A stretch of 64,000 nt of DNA from Kuafuiihalomonas sp039024635 (GTDB lineage: Bacteria; Myxococcota; Kuafuiibacteriia; Kuafuiibacteriales; Kuafuiibacteriaceae): NCBI GenBank assembly GCA_039024635.1, contig JBCCQA010000010.1, positions 62,001 through 126,000 of the forward strand. The letters are read 5' to 3'. A program made the translations under genes and the position numbers. The notes beneath the pieces are model-generated. The model saw nothing but the letters and a program-made list of their open reading frames with translations, was not told the DNA's origin and ran no database searches. Positions 9,102 through 18,102 of the stretch are shown here, piece by piece. Within the stretch, counting starts at the first letter, position 1. Each line of letters starts with the position of its first letter.

Positions 9102-10769
9102 TCAACGTCGCCAGACCTCAGGTCCATAGTCCTTGGGCGACAGCTCCAGGGGAACTGGTCCGGCGGGGACGATCTGGTTGCCGGTCCGTCCGAAGTAACC
9201 GTTTCGAGCGTGGTCGAGGTTCGAGGCCTCGGATACGCCCGGGAGCCCCATCATGCGGTTCAGCCAGCCGGACAGCGCCCGCTGCTCCCGAATCCGACTC
9301 CGGTTGAGGCGAAAGCGGCTGTAGTAGATGGTGTCGTGACGGACGATGGTCGGAAAGAGCCGAAGGTCGGCCTCTGAGGGCTGCTCGGTGTCGGCCAACC
9401 AGCTTCGGGTTCGGAGTCGCTCTTCCAGCCAGTCGATCATGCTGAAGTACCGGGCGTAGGCGCGCTCATAGGCAGCTTGGGACTTCGCAAATCCGGCTTT
9501 GTAGGCGCCGTTGCTCAAGCGCTGGTACACGAGCTCATTCAAGCGATTGATCTCCGCTTCCTTCTCCGGAGGGACCAGCTCGAGCTGGCGCTTGGCCTCC
9601 TTTCCAAAGGCGGAGTTGAACATCCTCAAGATGTCCGCCGACTCGTTGCTCACGATGCGCCTGCTCACGGTGTCCCAAAGGACGGGTACCGAGCGCTCAG
9701 CCGAACCCACTTCCTCGTATAGTTCTCGGACGAAGGTCCGCTGGCCCTCCAGGTCGGGCGTGCAGCCCGGTATCTTCGGGTTGAACTGCCAGCCTTGCTC
9801 AGGATCTCGACGAAAGTAGACGATGGAGGCACCGACCAAGTCCTGAAGGCCCTTGACCGCTCGCCCGAGGAGGGCCCGGTGGGACCACGGACAGTTGTAG
9901 GGCGCGTAGAGATGGTAGCGGCCGGGGACGGCGGGGAACTCGTCGCTTCCGAGCCAGCTCCGGAGCTTGGACGCGGGCCGAACCCACTCTCCACGTGTCC
10001 GCTGGCCTCGAGGCGCCTCCTCGGCCCCACCGGAGCGCACATCGACGAGCGCAAATCGGAAGTGACGTTCGTGGGGTGCGTCCAGATCGGGGATCCCGCC
10101 CCTCGGAACCAGCCCCTGAGGATTGAGCATCGGCCGACCGCGTTGGGCCACGAACTTCATGGTGTTGAAGTCGGTCGTGTCGGCGAACGCGGGTTCTTCG
10201 TAGAGGTCCCGCGCGAAGGCCCACAGGTGGTCGAAGTCACGCAGCAGACCGACGGTCGCCTTGTGAAGCTCGTAGTAGACGGGATCCAGGCGAACCAGGA
10301 TTACGAACAACAAAACGTCAGCGAGCCCCCAGGTTTCGCCGTCGACGTAGCGCTGCTCGGCCAGACGAGCGTCCCAGGTGCGGAAGCTATCGGCGAGCCG
10401 GGCATGGGCAGCTTCGTAGGCCCCCTGATCGTGGAGCCCGACCAGCGACTCGAGAGGCTCCAGGAGCTCGGTCTCAACCTGGGCCAGGGAACCCTGAGAC
10501 AAGTCGGGCGCCAGAAGACGTCCCCAAGCCTTCGGGTCCCCGGTTTGGGGCGAACCATCCTCCATCGCGAAGACCTGGGGCGGCTTCACGCCATGGGCTC
10601 GTAGGCCTTCGAGAACGGCAGCATCCAGGCTTGGGCCTAGGAACTGGTCGTGGACTTCGTCCACCAGCCAAAGGCGTGCGGAGCCGGCGTGAGCCGTGCA
10701 GATGGCCAAGAAGTGACCCCAGGCAGTCCCCGATGAACTCAGTACGCCCAGATCTTGATCTTGCAGCAC
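9102..10769 (-). CDS. tandem glutathionyl-hydroquinone reductase (Xi-class GST), first module degenerate
   Basis: A protein of about 555 residues, nearly twice the length of a normal GHR (ECM4/YqjG family). The C-terminal half is a full Xi-class enzyme: NCPWSHR with the catalytic Cys near residue 293, then the helical domain with the active-site region RHDTIYYSRF and the family ending FGRTGNQIVPAGP. The N-terminal half repeats the same fold (RLDPVYYELHK, LYEEPAFADTTDFNTMK), but where the Cys motif should be it reads GTAWGHF, so the catalytic Cys is lost. The frame stays open to 10979, antisense to the next gene; I chose GTG at 10769 because it clears that gene and begins at the fold, but the start is uncertain. 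GHRs reduce glutathionyl-hydroquinones in the cytoplasm. Confidence 0.85.
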   Translation of the reverse strand: MLQDQDLGVLSSSGTAWGHFLAICTAHAGSARLWLVDEVHDQFLGPSLDAAVLEGLRAHGVKPPQVFAMEDGSPQTGDPKAWGRLLAPDLSQGSLAQVETELLEPLESLVGLHDQGAYEAAHARLADSFRTWDARLAEQRYVDGETWGLADVLLFVILVRLDPVYYELHKATVGLLRDFDHLWAFARDLYEEPAFADTTDFNTMKFVAQRGRPMLNPQGLVPRGGIPDLDAPHERHFRFALVDVRSGGAEEAPRGQRTRGEWVRPASKLRSWLGSDEFPAVPGRYHLYAPYNCPWSHRALLGRAVKGLQDLVGASIVYFRRDPEQGWQFNPKIPGCTPDLEGQRTFVRELYEEVGSAERSVPVLWDTVSRRIVSNESADILRMFNSAFGKEAKRQLELVPPEKEAEINRLNELVYQRLSNGAYKAGFAKSQAAYERAYARYFSMIDWLEERLRTRSWLADTEQPSEADLRLFPTIVRHDTIYYSRFRLNRSRIREQRALSGWLNRMMGLPGVSEASNLDHARNGYFGRTGNQIVPAGPVPLELSPKDYGPEVWRR

Positions 10770-10845
10770 CTGATGAGGCTCGGCCTGAGGCAAAGCGGTG
10801 GCAAGAGGAGTTGAACGGCCCAGGGATTGTGCGAACCTGAGGGCC

Positions 10846-11325
10846 GTGGACAAGCGGGCACTCGTGGCGGCGCTGCAGCAAAAGCTCAGAGAAGAGTATG
10901 AGGTCGTGGCCGCAGCCGTGGCCGCGGCACGCGAGGGCGCGACCCACGAAGAAGCCAAGCCTGAGAACGAATACGACACCCGGGGGCTCGAGCAGTCCTA
11001 CCTGGCTGGCGCACAGACGGCACGGGCCGAGGCCGTGCTGGCCGCTATCGCGGAGCTGGAGCATTTTCGACCCAAGTCCTTCTCGAGCGATGGCCCGATC
11101 GGGCTCGGAGCATGCGTGCTCGTCGACGACGGACGCGAGGAGCGACGCTACTTTCTGTGCGGCCACGGGGGTGGCAGCAAGCTGGAGCTGGAAGGTCACA
11201 GCTACGTGGTTTTGGCCCCTGGCTCACCGCTCAGTCGGAAGCTCTTCGGCAAGCGCATAGGCGACGTCGTCGAGCATGGCGTGCGAGGTGAAGACTTGGA
11301 GCTGGAAATCATCGGACTCGCCTGA
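10846..11325 (+). CDS. GreA/GreB-like transcript cleavage factor
   Basis: A 159-residue protein with a short helical N-terminal region and a C-terminal beta domain of the GreA/GreB C-terminal type (ending GKRIGDVVEHGVRGEDLELEIIGLA). It is the atypical Gre group often found outside the nusA region. The GTG at 10846 has a GAGGG just upstream; an earlier in-frame codon at 10798 would run into the divergent reductase gene. It converges with the next gene, overlapping by 17 nt. Whether it binds RNA polymerase is inferred from the fold only. Confidence 0.75.
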   Translation: MDKRALVAALQQKLREEYEVVAAAVAAAREGATHEEAKPENEYDTRGLEQSYLAGAQTARAEAVLAAIAELEHFRPKSFSSDGPIGLGACVLVDDGREERRYFLCGHGGGSKLELEGHSYVVLAPGSPLSRKLFGKRIGDVVEHGVRGEDLELEIIGLA

Positions 11326-12124
11326 AGGCGAGCAGCGCCCTGACGCTGGCAAGCATGGCAACCAGGAGCCACGGCCAAGTCCAAGGGGTGGGGGGAAAGC
11401 GGGCCTCACCCAGACCCGTTTGCAGGACGCCGTAGAGGGTGAAGGCACCCGCCGCCCACGTGCTCGCCCAGAGCGAACGCAGTCGCTCGCTCTGCGGGAT
11501 ACGCCACCGCCGAAGGATCCAGAGCTGGAGCTGAAATGCCTGGATCGCGTGAATGGGAACGCCGTGGGCAAACTTCAGAACGCCAGCCTGACCCCAAGTC
11601 TCAGGCCGTCGACCCGCATCCATGGCTACTTCGCCAATCGCGGTGATCCCAATGCCGAGCAAGCAAGCCAGCACCAGAAACACCATGCCGGCTCGGGAGG
11701 CCAGAGCTTCGTCGGGCGGAAAGCTGCTCTGCCCATGAAGACGAATCGTGAGGTCCACGAAACACAGGGTCGCGAAGAGGATGAGCAGTCCCATGAGGTT
11801 GGCGATTCCTGCGTCAAAAGCTGTTTCTCGATTGAAGTGAGAAGCCACGCCCCGGGCTTGCTGAAGATCGATGAGAGCGACTTCGAAAAGGAGTGCGACC
11901 GCCATGCCCCCGTACAGCCACCGGTCGCCGAGCCGAGCTCGGACGCCCCCACACACTCGAGCCACCGACAGCAAGGTGATCCCGGTCGAGACACCGAACA
12001 GAATGGGCTTGCGGAGTGACAGAGGCCCTGCCCACGTCCCGCCCTGAATGATCCACAGTGCGGCGTACACGAAGCCGCTGAGGACCAAAAGGCCGCCTAT
12101 CCCGGCCTGAAGGCCACGATTCAT
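11309..12124 (-). CDS. multi-pass membrane protein, unknown
   Basis: A 271-residue integral membrane protein with about seven hydrophobic segments. I do not recognise the family. The ATG at 12124 is well supported by an upstream GGAGGAG about 9 nt away on the minus strand, although the frame is open further upstream. Conserved-looking polar residues inside the membrane (HFNRE, KFAHGVPIH) hint at a cofactor or ion role, but that is speculation. Confidence 0.8.
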   Translation of the reverse strand: MNRGLQAGIGGLLVLSGFVYAALWIIQGGTWAGPLSLRKPILFGVSTGITLLSVARVCGGVRARLGDRWLYGGMAVALLFEVALIDLQQARGVASHFNRETAFDAGIANLMGLLILFATLCFVDLTIRLHGQSSFPPDEALASRAGMVFLVLACLLGIGITAIGEVAMDAGRRPETWGQAGVLKFAHGVPIHAIQAFQLQLWILRRWRIPQSERLRSLWASTWAAGAFTLYGVLQTGLGEARFPPTPWTWPWLLVAMLASVRALLAFRRVR

Positions 12125-12245
12125 GGCTTTAGCTCCTCCGAAAGGAGGTCCTCGGCAAAGCAAACACGTCCCTTCCGACCACGAGACCGACCCTCGGCGG
12201 GGACGAAGACTTGGCGATTCGAACAGCTTGCTCCATTGTCGGCCC

Positions 12246-13088
12246 ATGACCTCCGTCGCGAGCAACGGGAGCACGACCCGCTATACGGCTCCTCCCAACC
12301 ACAAGAAGCTCTCGAAGCTCTCCAGGGACAAGTACGAGAAGGAGCTAGAAAGACTTCACGTCGAACTGGTCAAGCTTCAGTCCTGGGTCGTGGCCAAGAA
12401 GAGGAAGGTCGTCGTCATCTTCGAGGGTCGAGACGCAGCCGGCAAAGGCGGCACCATCAAGCGCCTGACCGAACCTCTGAACCCCCGGGTTGCGCGGGTG
12501 GTCGCCCTTGGCACACCCACGGAGAGAGAACGAACCCAATGGTACTTTCAGCGCTACGTCAGCCATCTGCCCGCCGGCGGCGAGATCGTGATCTTCGATC
12601 GCAGCTGGTACAACCGAGCCGGCGTTGAACGGGTCATGGGCTTTGCGAGCGAAGAAGAGGTCCGGGACTTTCTTCACGCCGTACCCGTCTTCGAGCGGAT
12701 GCTGGTGCGCTCGGGGATCACGCTCATCAAGTACTGGTTCTCGGTCAGCAAGGACGAGCAGGAGAAGCGATTCAAGGACCGGATCAAGCACCCAACCAAG
12801 CGCTGGAAGATCAGCGACATGGATCTTGAGTCGCGGATGCGCTGGGATGACTACTCGCGAGCAAAAGACGAAATGTTCGCCTACACCGACCTCGCCCACA
12901 ACCCCTGGAATGTGGTGGAGGCCGACGACAAGCGAAGAGCCCGCTTGAACTGCATCAACCACTTCCTCGACCAGTTCGACTACACGAGCCACATTCGTCC
13001 CGAGATCGAGCTCGCGCCTCGGCCCGCTCGCTCGACCTACGTGCGCCCGCCCTACGACGAGCAGAGCGTGGTGCCGCGAAAGTTCTGA
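12246..13088 (+). CDS. ppk2: polyphosphate kinase 2
   Basis: A 280-residue PPK2-family enzyme, which moves phosphate between polyphosphate and nucleoside di- or monophosphates. The Walker A motif EGRDAAGKGG is at residues 60-69, the Walker B stretch is IVIFDRSWYNRAG, and the lid module reads GVERVMGF. Length agrees with single-domain class I/III PPK2. The ATG at 12246 starts MTSVASNG; the frame is open upstream but would overlap the divergent membrane protein gene. No ppk1 or ppx is adjacent. Confidence 0.96.
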   Translation: MTSVASNGSTTRYTAPPNHKKLSKLSRDKYEKELERLHVELVKLQSWVVAKKRKVVVIFEGRDAAGKGGTIKRLTEPLNPRVARVVALGTPTERERTQWYFQRYVSHLPAGGEIVIFDRSWYNRAGVERVMGFASEEEVRDFLHAVPVFERMLVRSGITLIKYWFSVSKDEQEKRFKDRIKHPTKRWKISDMDLESRMRWDDYSRAKDEMFAYTDLAHNPWNVVEADDKRRARLNCINHFLDQFDYTSHIRPEIELAPRPARSTYVRPPYDEQSVVPRKF

Positions 13089-13126
13089 ATCTGGACTGGA
13101 GAGCGCCCTGCCCCTAAGAGGAAGGC

Positions 13127-14179
13127 ATGGGCGGCTGGGAGAGCGACGCCATCCGGGCCATAGAGTCGGACTTTCGTCGCTCGGCCGACACTCACCTGAT
13201 CCGACTCCAGCTCCCGATCCTGCCCGGGATCACGCTCTATCTGAAGGACGAGTCCACCCACCCCACTGGCAGCCTCAAACATCGACTGGCCCGCTCCCTC
13301 TTTCTGTACGGCCTTTGCAACGGCTGGATCCGGGAGGGGACGACCATCGTCGAGTCTTCATCCGGGAGCACCGCCGTCTCCGAAGCCTACTTCGCTCGGC
13401 TACTCGGCCTTCCCTTCATCGCCGTCATGCCAAGCGGGACCTCCCAACAGAAAATCGACGATATCGGCTTCTACGGCGGGCGCTGTCACTTCGTCGACGA
13501 GGCGGGGCAGATCTATGAAGCAGCCCGAGCCCTCGCTCATGAACTGAACGGTCACTACATGGACCAGTTCACCTACGCCGAGCGCGCGACCGACTGGCGG
13601 GGAAACAACAACATCGCCGAGTCCATCTTCGACCAGATGAAAGAGGAGCCCCTTCCCATCCCGCACTGGGTAGTTGTGAGCCCGGGGACCGGAGGGACTT
13701 CGACCACCATCGGACGCTACATCCGCTACCTCTGCTACGAGACCAAGCTTTGCGTCGCCGATCCCGAGAACTCGGTCTTCTACGATCACTTTCGCGGCGA
13801 GCCGGTTCAGGCCTGCCCGCGGTCGAACATCGAAGGCATCGGCCGGCCTCGGGTCGAGCCTTCCTTCTCCCCCAGCGTCATCGATCGAATGATCAAGGTT
13901 CCCGACGCGGCAGCTTTCGCCGCCATTCGCGTCTTGGAGAGGCTTCTGAATCGCCGGGTCGGGGGCTCGACCGGAACCAACTTCGTGGCCGCCTGCCAGC
14001 TGATGGAAGAGATGGCGGCCTCGGGCGAGCGAGGGAGCGTCGTCACCCTGTTGTGCGACGGGGGCGAGCGCTACGCCTCGACCTACTACGACGAGGAATG
14101 GCTGACCGAGAACGGCTTCGACATCGCGCCCCACCTAGAACGAATTCAAGGCTTCATCAATACGGGACGAATGGGCTGA
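13127..14179 (+). CDS. cds1: PLP-dependent L-cysteine desulfhydrase, Cds1 type
   Basis: A 350-residue fold-type II PLP enzyme of the cysteine synthase superfamily. The PLP lysine is K51 in TGSLKHR, the substrate loop is SSSGSTA, and the phosphate-binding loop is SPGTGGTSTT. The overall pattern (KDESTHPTGSLKHRLARSLF) is close to the mycobacterial Cds1/Rv3684 group, which breaks cysteine into pyruvate, ammonia and H2S, rather than to biosynthetic CysK/CysM; this subfamily call is from memory of the motif. It starts 38 nt after ppk2 and may be co-transcribed. Confidence 0.85.
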   Translation: MGGWESDAIRAIESDFRRSADTHLIRLQLPILPGITLYLKDESTHPTGSLKHRLARSLFLYGLCNGWIREGTTIVESSSGSTAVSEAYFARLLGLPFIAVMPSGTSQQKIDDIGFYGGRCHFVDEAGQIYEAARALAHELNGHYMDQFTYAERATDWRGNNNIAESIFDQMKEEPLPIPHWVVVSPGTGGTSTTIGRYIRYLCYETKLCVADPENSVFYDHFRGEPVQACPRSNIEGIGRPRVEPSFSPSVIDRMIKVPDAAAFAAIRVLERLLNRRVGGSTGTNFVAACQLMEEMAASGERGSVVTLLCDGGERYASTYYDEEWLTENGFDIAPHLERIQGFINTGRMG

Positions 14180-14183
14180 GCGT

Positions 14184-14507
14184 TCATACACCATCCACAA
14201 CCTCGAAGCCTTCATGATAGGTGACGTACAGGACCGGCCGGTCGCCCGCCCGAACGGAGTGCCGTCCGCCTTCGAGTAGCGCCTTGTCGCCCGGCTGCAA
14301 GACCGTTCCGTCACTGAAGTACAGCGTGCCTCGCAGCACATAGGTCAGCTCGCGACCCTTGTGCTCATGCGCCGGAAAGCCTGCATTCGCCGAAAAGCGT
14401 ACGAGACCGGCCTCTGCCCCAGACAGGGCCTGACCAGGAGTAAAGTGCAGGTACCGCACACCAGGGACCCCTGTCTCATCGAAGTCGTGGCGGTCTGCCT
14501 GGGCCAA
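14184..14507 (-). CDS. single-domain cupin, ChrR-like
   Basis: A 107-residue cupin. The metal-binding motif 1 reads HEHKGRELTYVLRG and motif 2 PGDKALLEGGRHSV, so His and Glu ligands for one metal are present. The style is that of the cupin half of ChrR anti-sigma factors. The start is TTG at 14507. Upstream another frame holds a short helical peptide (about 14476-14614) that might be the missing N-terminal part of a ChrR protein, but no zinc motif is seen. Converges with the desulfhydrase gene, 4 nt apart. Confidence 0.7.
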   Translation of the reverse strand: MAQADRHDFDETGVPGVRYLHFTPGQALSGAEAGLVRFSANAGFPAHEHKGRELTYVLRGTLYFSDGTVLQPGDKALLEGGRHSVRAGDRPVLYVTYHEGFEVVDGV

Positions 14508-14737
14508 GACCGAGCGAGCCGAGCTCCTCCTCCTGGAGGCGGCCCAGGCCGCTGGTGCAGAAGGCCTGGTCTGCCGGCGGGTCGGGCGACTTCGCGAGGG
14601 AGAGATTCATCGAGTCGGCCTCGTCCACTTCTTGAGCAACAGCGGATGTCTTTGATCTGGGGAAGCAAGGCATGGGCGGACTTCGTCGGAAGCCGACAAT
14701 CGTTGGGCTTCGGCGCCGTCCCGTCTAGCCTTGGGCC

Positions 14738-16174
14738 ATGGACGGCGGCTGGTCCTTCGACAACTCCTACGCCCGGCTCCCCTCGCGCTTCTTCAGCGAA
14801 GTTCGTCCTGAGCCCTCGCCCTCGCCGGAGCTGATCCGGCTCAACGAGCCTCTGGCTGAAAGCCTGGGTTTGGAGGTTCAGGCCCTGGCCGGCCCAGCTG
14901 GCCTCGAGATCTTGGCTGGCCAAAGGACCCCCAAGGGCGCCGCTTCCATCGCCACTGCCTACGCCGGCCACCAGTTCGGCCACTTCAACCCCCAGCTCGG
15001 GGACGGCCGAGCCCTTCTGCTGGGCGAGCTCGTCTCGGGGGGGGAGCGCTTCGACGTCCAGCTCAAGGGTTCGGGTCGCACGCCCTACTCTAGGGGCGGA
15101 GACGGCAAGGCCCCTTTGGGTCCCGTCCTGCGGGAGTACGTGGTGAGCGAAGCCATGGCGGCCCTGGGCGTCCCAACCACCCGTTCCCTGGCCGCGGTGG
15201 CAACCGGCGAGACGGTGGTGCGAGACCGAGCGCGACCCGGCGGGCTCTTGACCCGGGTGGCTCGGAGCCACATTCGAGTCGGTACCTTCGAGTTCTTCGC
15301 CGCCCGAGACGATCTGGACGGCCTGCGCGCCCTCATCGACCACGTCCTGGAACGGCACTACCCCGAGCTTCGAGAGGCGGTATGTCCACCTTTGGCTCTC
15401 TTGGGCGAGGTGATGGCTCGACAGGCTCGCCTCGTCGCGCACTGGCAAAGCTTGGGCTTCATTCACGGCGTCATGAACACCGACAACGTCCTCATTTCGG
15501 GGGAGACCATCGACTACGGCCCTTGTGCCTTCTTGGACGCCTTCCAAGCCGACAAGGTCTTCAGCTCCATCGATCACGGCGGCCGCTATGCGTTCTCGAA
15601 ACAACCGGGCATCGCCCACTGGAACATGGCGCGCTTCGCTCAAGCCCTCCTGCCGCTCATCGACGAAGACCAAGACCGAGCCATCGCCCGAGCCCAAGAG
15701 GCTCTGGAGCCCTTCCCGGGACTCTTCACCGAAGCATGGCGAGCTCGCCTGGCCGACAAGCTCGGGCTAGGGAAGCTCGATTCGGAAGACGAAGCCCTCA
15801 CCCTGGCCCTGTTCGAGACCATGCAGAGAGAGCGTCTCGACTTCACCCAGACCTTCGATGGTCTTCGAAGGGTGACAGAAGGCGAAGAGCCTTCGCTTCC
15901 TGAGCTGGGCGAGTGGCTGCCGCGCTGGCGGGCCCGTTTGGAGGCCGACGACGTGCCCCTCCCCACGCGACGGGCCCGCATGCGCCACGCAAATCCCGCC
16001 ATCATTCCCCGGAACCACCTCGTCGAAGCCGCGCTCTCGGCCGCTGAAGAGGGCGAGTTCCAGCCTTTTCATGACCTGGTCGACGCCCTCCTCCGACCCT
16101 ACGAGACCCACGTCGACTTCGCCCGCCCGCCCCGGTCAGATGAGCTCGTCGCCCAGACCTTCTGCGGCACTTGA
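14738..16174 (+). CDS. selO: protein adenylyltransferase SelO
   Basis: A 478-residue SelO/YdiU pseudokinase that AMPylates Ser/Thr/Tyr residues. It has the N-terminal YAGHQFGHFNPQLGDGRA block, the ion-pair Lys in QLKGSGRTPYSR, the catalytic region GVMNTDN and metal motif DYGPCAFLD, and the family C terminus TFCGT with a Cys where some homologues have selenocysteine. Full length. Starts at ATG 14738. No redox partner is adjacent. Confidence 0.96.
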   Translation: MDGGWSFDNSYARLPSRFFSEVRPEPSPSPELIRLNEPLAESLGLEVQALAGPAGLEILAGQRTPKGAASIATAYAGHQFGHFNPQLGDGRALLLGELVSGGERFDVQLKGSGRTPYSRGGDGKAPLGPVLREYVVSEAMAALGVPTTRSLAAVATGETVVRDRARPGGLLTRVARSHIRVGTFEFFAARDDLDGLRALIDHVLERHYPELREAVCPPLALLGEVMARQARLVAHWQSLGFIHGVMNTDNVLISGETIDYGPCAFLDAFQADKVFSSIDHGGRYAFSKQPGIAHWNMARFAQALLPLIDEDQDRAIARAQEALEPFPGLFTEAWRARLADKLGLGKLDSEDEALTLALFETMQRERLDFTQTFDGLRRVTEGEEPSLPELGEWLPRWRARLEADDVPLPTRRARMRHANPAIIPRNHLVEAALSAAEEGEFQPFHDLVDALLRPYETHVDFARPPRSDELVAQTFCGT

Positions 16175-16227
16175 GCGAGGTCATCGGCAAACTTGCCAAT
16201 TCCCTGCCCCTGGGCTGGCTTGGTCCG

Positions 16228-16959
16228 ATGCGATGGTCATGGCTCCTCTCTTTCGCTCTCCTGGCGTGCGATGACGGCGGGAACGACCTGGGCGATCCGG
16301 CCGACGTCGGTCCCGAAGACCTGGGCTTCGGACTGGTCGTTCCCGATCCCGACGTAGAGGCCTGCGGGCCCGCCGGCGCGCTAGGGACCGAATGCAGCGT
16401 CCTCGACCAGTGCGGCGTCGACCCCAACCGCAACCCTGCCCAGTGGGACCAAGAATCGGATCAAGGTCGGACCGGGCTCTGCCTGGCCGGGGCCTGCTTC
16501 GAGTTCGATCGACTGGACCGAAGCGGCTTTCCGCTCACCGGCTTCTTGATCTTGACCGATCAGCAAATCAGATACGGGCGCAGCTACATCGGAAGCGTGA
16601 TCGCGCCCATGACCGCCGACGGCCGAACGCTGGCCTGCGAAGACTTTCTCGCTCTCGACGGGTGCGATCCCGTTCTGAACGAGGTGCAGGTCGTCAATAC
16701 GACTCGCCTCGGTCTAGTCGGTAATCAGGTCGACGACGCAGTCCGCCTCACCAACAACGTCCCACCCGGCGAGTGGATATTCACGGTCGGCTTCTATACG
16801 GGCGGCGAGGGTCGCGGTCGCCTCGTGGACTATGGCTGCCAAGACGACATCGTCGTCGACGGGGCCGGCCAGGTCTTCGTGAATGGCGCCTTGTCCCAGG
16901 CCCAAGACGGAACCTTCGGTGTTCAGTTCGAGTTTGCCGACCGCAGCTTCGGCGACTGA
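16228..16959 (+). CDS. secreted lipoprotein, unknown
   Basis: A 243-residue lipoprotein: a positive N terminus, a short hydrophobic core and lipobox LLAC at Cys 14, followed by an Asp/Gly-rich linker. The rest is beta-rich with six or more Cys residues likely to form disulfides outside the cell. I do not recognise the family. The ATG at 16228 is chosen because it sets up the signal peptide; the frame is open to 16171, where it overlaps the SelO stop, so the two may be co-transcribed. Confidence 0.75.
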   Translation: MRWSWLLSFALLACDDGGNDLGDPADVGPEDLGFGLVVPDPDVEACGPAGALGTECSVLDQCGVDPNRNPAQWDQESDQGRTGLCLAGACFEFDRLDRSGFPLTGFLILTDQQIRYGRSYIGSVIAPMTADGRTLACEDFLALDGCDPVLNEVQVVNTTRLGLVGNQVDDAVRLTNNVPPGEWIFTVGFYTGGEGRGRLVDYGCQDDIVVDGAGQVFVNGALSQAQDGTFGVQFEFADRSFGD

Positions 16960-17022
16960 CGCAACGCGACGAACGCGGCGCGCTATTGCCAGCGGGCTTC
17001 GTTTCGGTGGAATGTCCGGCTG

Positions 17023-17961
17023 ATGAAGTCCACTCTCGGCCCGCTCGTTTTCTTATTGAGCGCGAGCAGCATCTCCGGTTTAGCCCTGGCTCAGGAAGCC
17101 GCACCCAAAGAGCAGCTCCGCTACAAGAACCTGACCGTAGCCCGGGCCAACCCTCTGGGCCTCATCAGCGTGACGGACTCCAGCTACCGCTTCCGCCTCT
17201 TCAAGTCCGACTCTCCCCTCTTCAAGGACAACTTCATCGGCGTGGGTGGTCAGATGGTGCTGACGCCGGCCTTCTTCCGCGTCGGGCCCATGCTGGAGCT
17301 TCAGCCCCTTTCCATCCTCTACCTTCAGGCCACTTTCGAGGCGGTCGACTACTTTGGATCCTTTGGCTTCTTTCAGTCTTTCGAATTCGCCACCGACGAC
17401 TGGAGCGACTCGGGCATCGACGCCCTGGAGGCCTCGGACGATCCCGACGAGCAGAACTACTCCACTTCGGGCTGGCAGTTCAGTGGCCAAGCCCAGTTCC
17501 GTTTCAAGGTCGGCCCTATCGCGGTCCGGGACACCTTCCGGGCCGGCCGCCCGGACTACGACGACATCCGGGAAGGCGACCAGCTCTACTACGAGCCCCT
17601 CTTCGACATCCTGATTCCCAACGGGGGTTGGTTCGTGAACAACGACGTCGACCTGCTCTACTTCACGGGCCGATGGAAGCTCGGCGCCCGCTGGACCTAC
17701 GCCACCGCATTCTACCGCGACACCGACTTCGCAGAAGGCGCCTCGACCGATGACCCCAACAACCCAAGCAACCGGGTGGGGCCCTTCGTCACCTACACCT
17801 TTAACTCCAAGTCGAAGTTCTTCCAGGATCCGACCCTGATCTTCATCGCCAACTGGTGGCTGGAGCACCGCTTTCGCACCGGCGAGGACGTCAGCGTCGC
17901 CCTCCCCTATATCATCCTCGGCATCACCTTCACCGGCGACCTGTTCTCGAGCGAGACTTGA
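17023..17961 (+). CDS. outer-membrane-type beta-barrel protein
   Basis: A 312-residue protein with a classical signal peptide ending ALA|QEA (about residue 23). The mature part has alternating amphipathic strands, many aromatic residues (RYKNLTV, YRFRLFK, WKLGARWTYATAFYRD) and Asp/Asn-rich loops, which is typical of a 12-14 strand outer-membrane barrel. I do not recognise the family. It follows the unknown lipoprotein by about 60 nt, so the pair may form one surface unit. Confidence 0.7.
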   Translation: MKSTLGPLVFLLSASSISGLALAQEAAPKEQLRYKNLTVARANPLGLISVTDSSYRFRLFKSDSPLFKDNFIGVGGQMVLTPAFFRVGPMLELQPLSILYLQATFEAVDYFGSFGFFQSFEFATDDWSDSGIDALEASDDPDEQNYSTSGWQFSGQAQFRFKVGPIAVRDTFRAGRPDYDDIREGDQLYYEPLFDILIPNGGWFVNNDVDLLYFTGRWKLGARWTYATAFYRDTDFAEGASTDDPNNPSNRVGPFVTYTFNSKSKFFQDPTLIFIANWWLEHRFRTGEDVSVALPYIILGITFTGDLFSSET

Positions 17962-17996
17962 ATCGCCCCGGTCGGCCGATGAGCGCGGGTTGAAAC

Positions 17997-18024
17997 GAGA
18001 GCGCCCGTCGTCGCGAGCGCTCTC
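17997..18024 (+). terminator. possible hairpin terminator
   Basis: An exact 8-bp inverted repeat GAGAGCGC / GCGCTCTC around a 12-nt loop lies about 36 nt after the barrel gene stop. No U-run follows, so an intrinsic terminator is only possible. Confidence 0.4.
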
Positions 18025-18102
18025 ACGGTCTCGAAGGGCCCCTTCCCAGGCCCCGTGGGTTTGACCATGGGCTCGCCGAGGCGGCCCTGCTACATTGTGT
18101 GG

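Noticed and set aside
14345..15697. Minus-strand open frame of 450 codons
   Set aside because: Antisense to selO; no motif, and it runs into the cupin gene.
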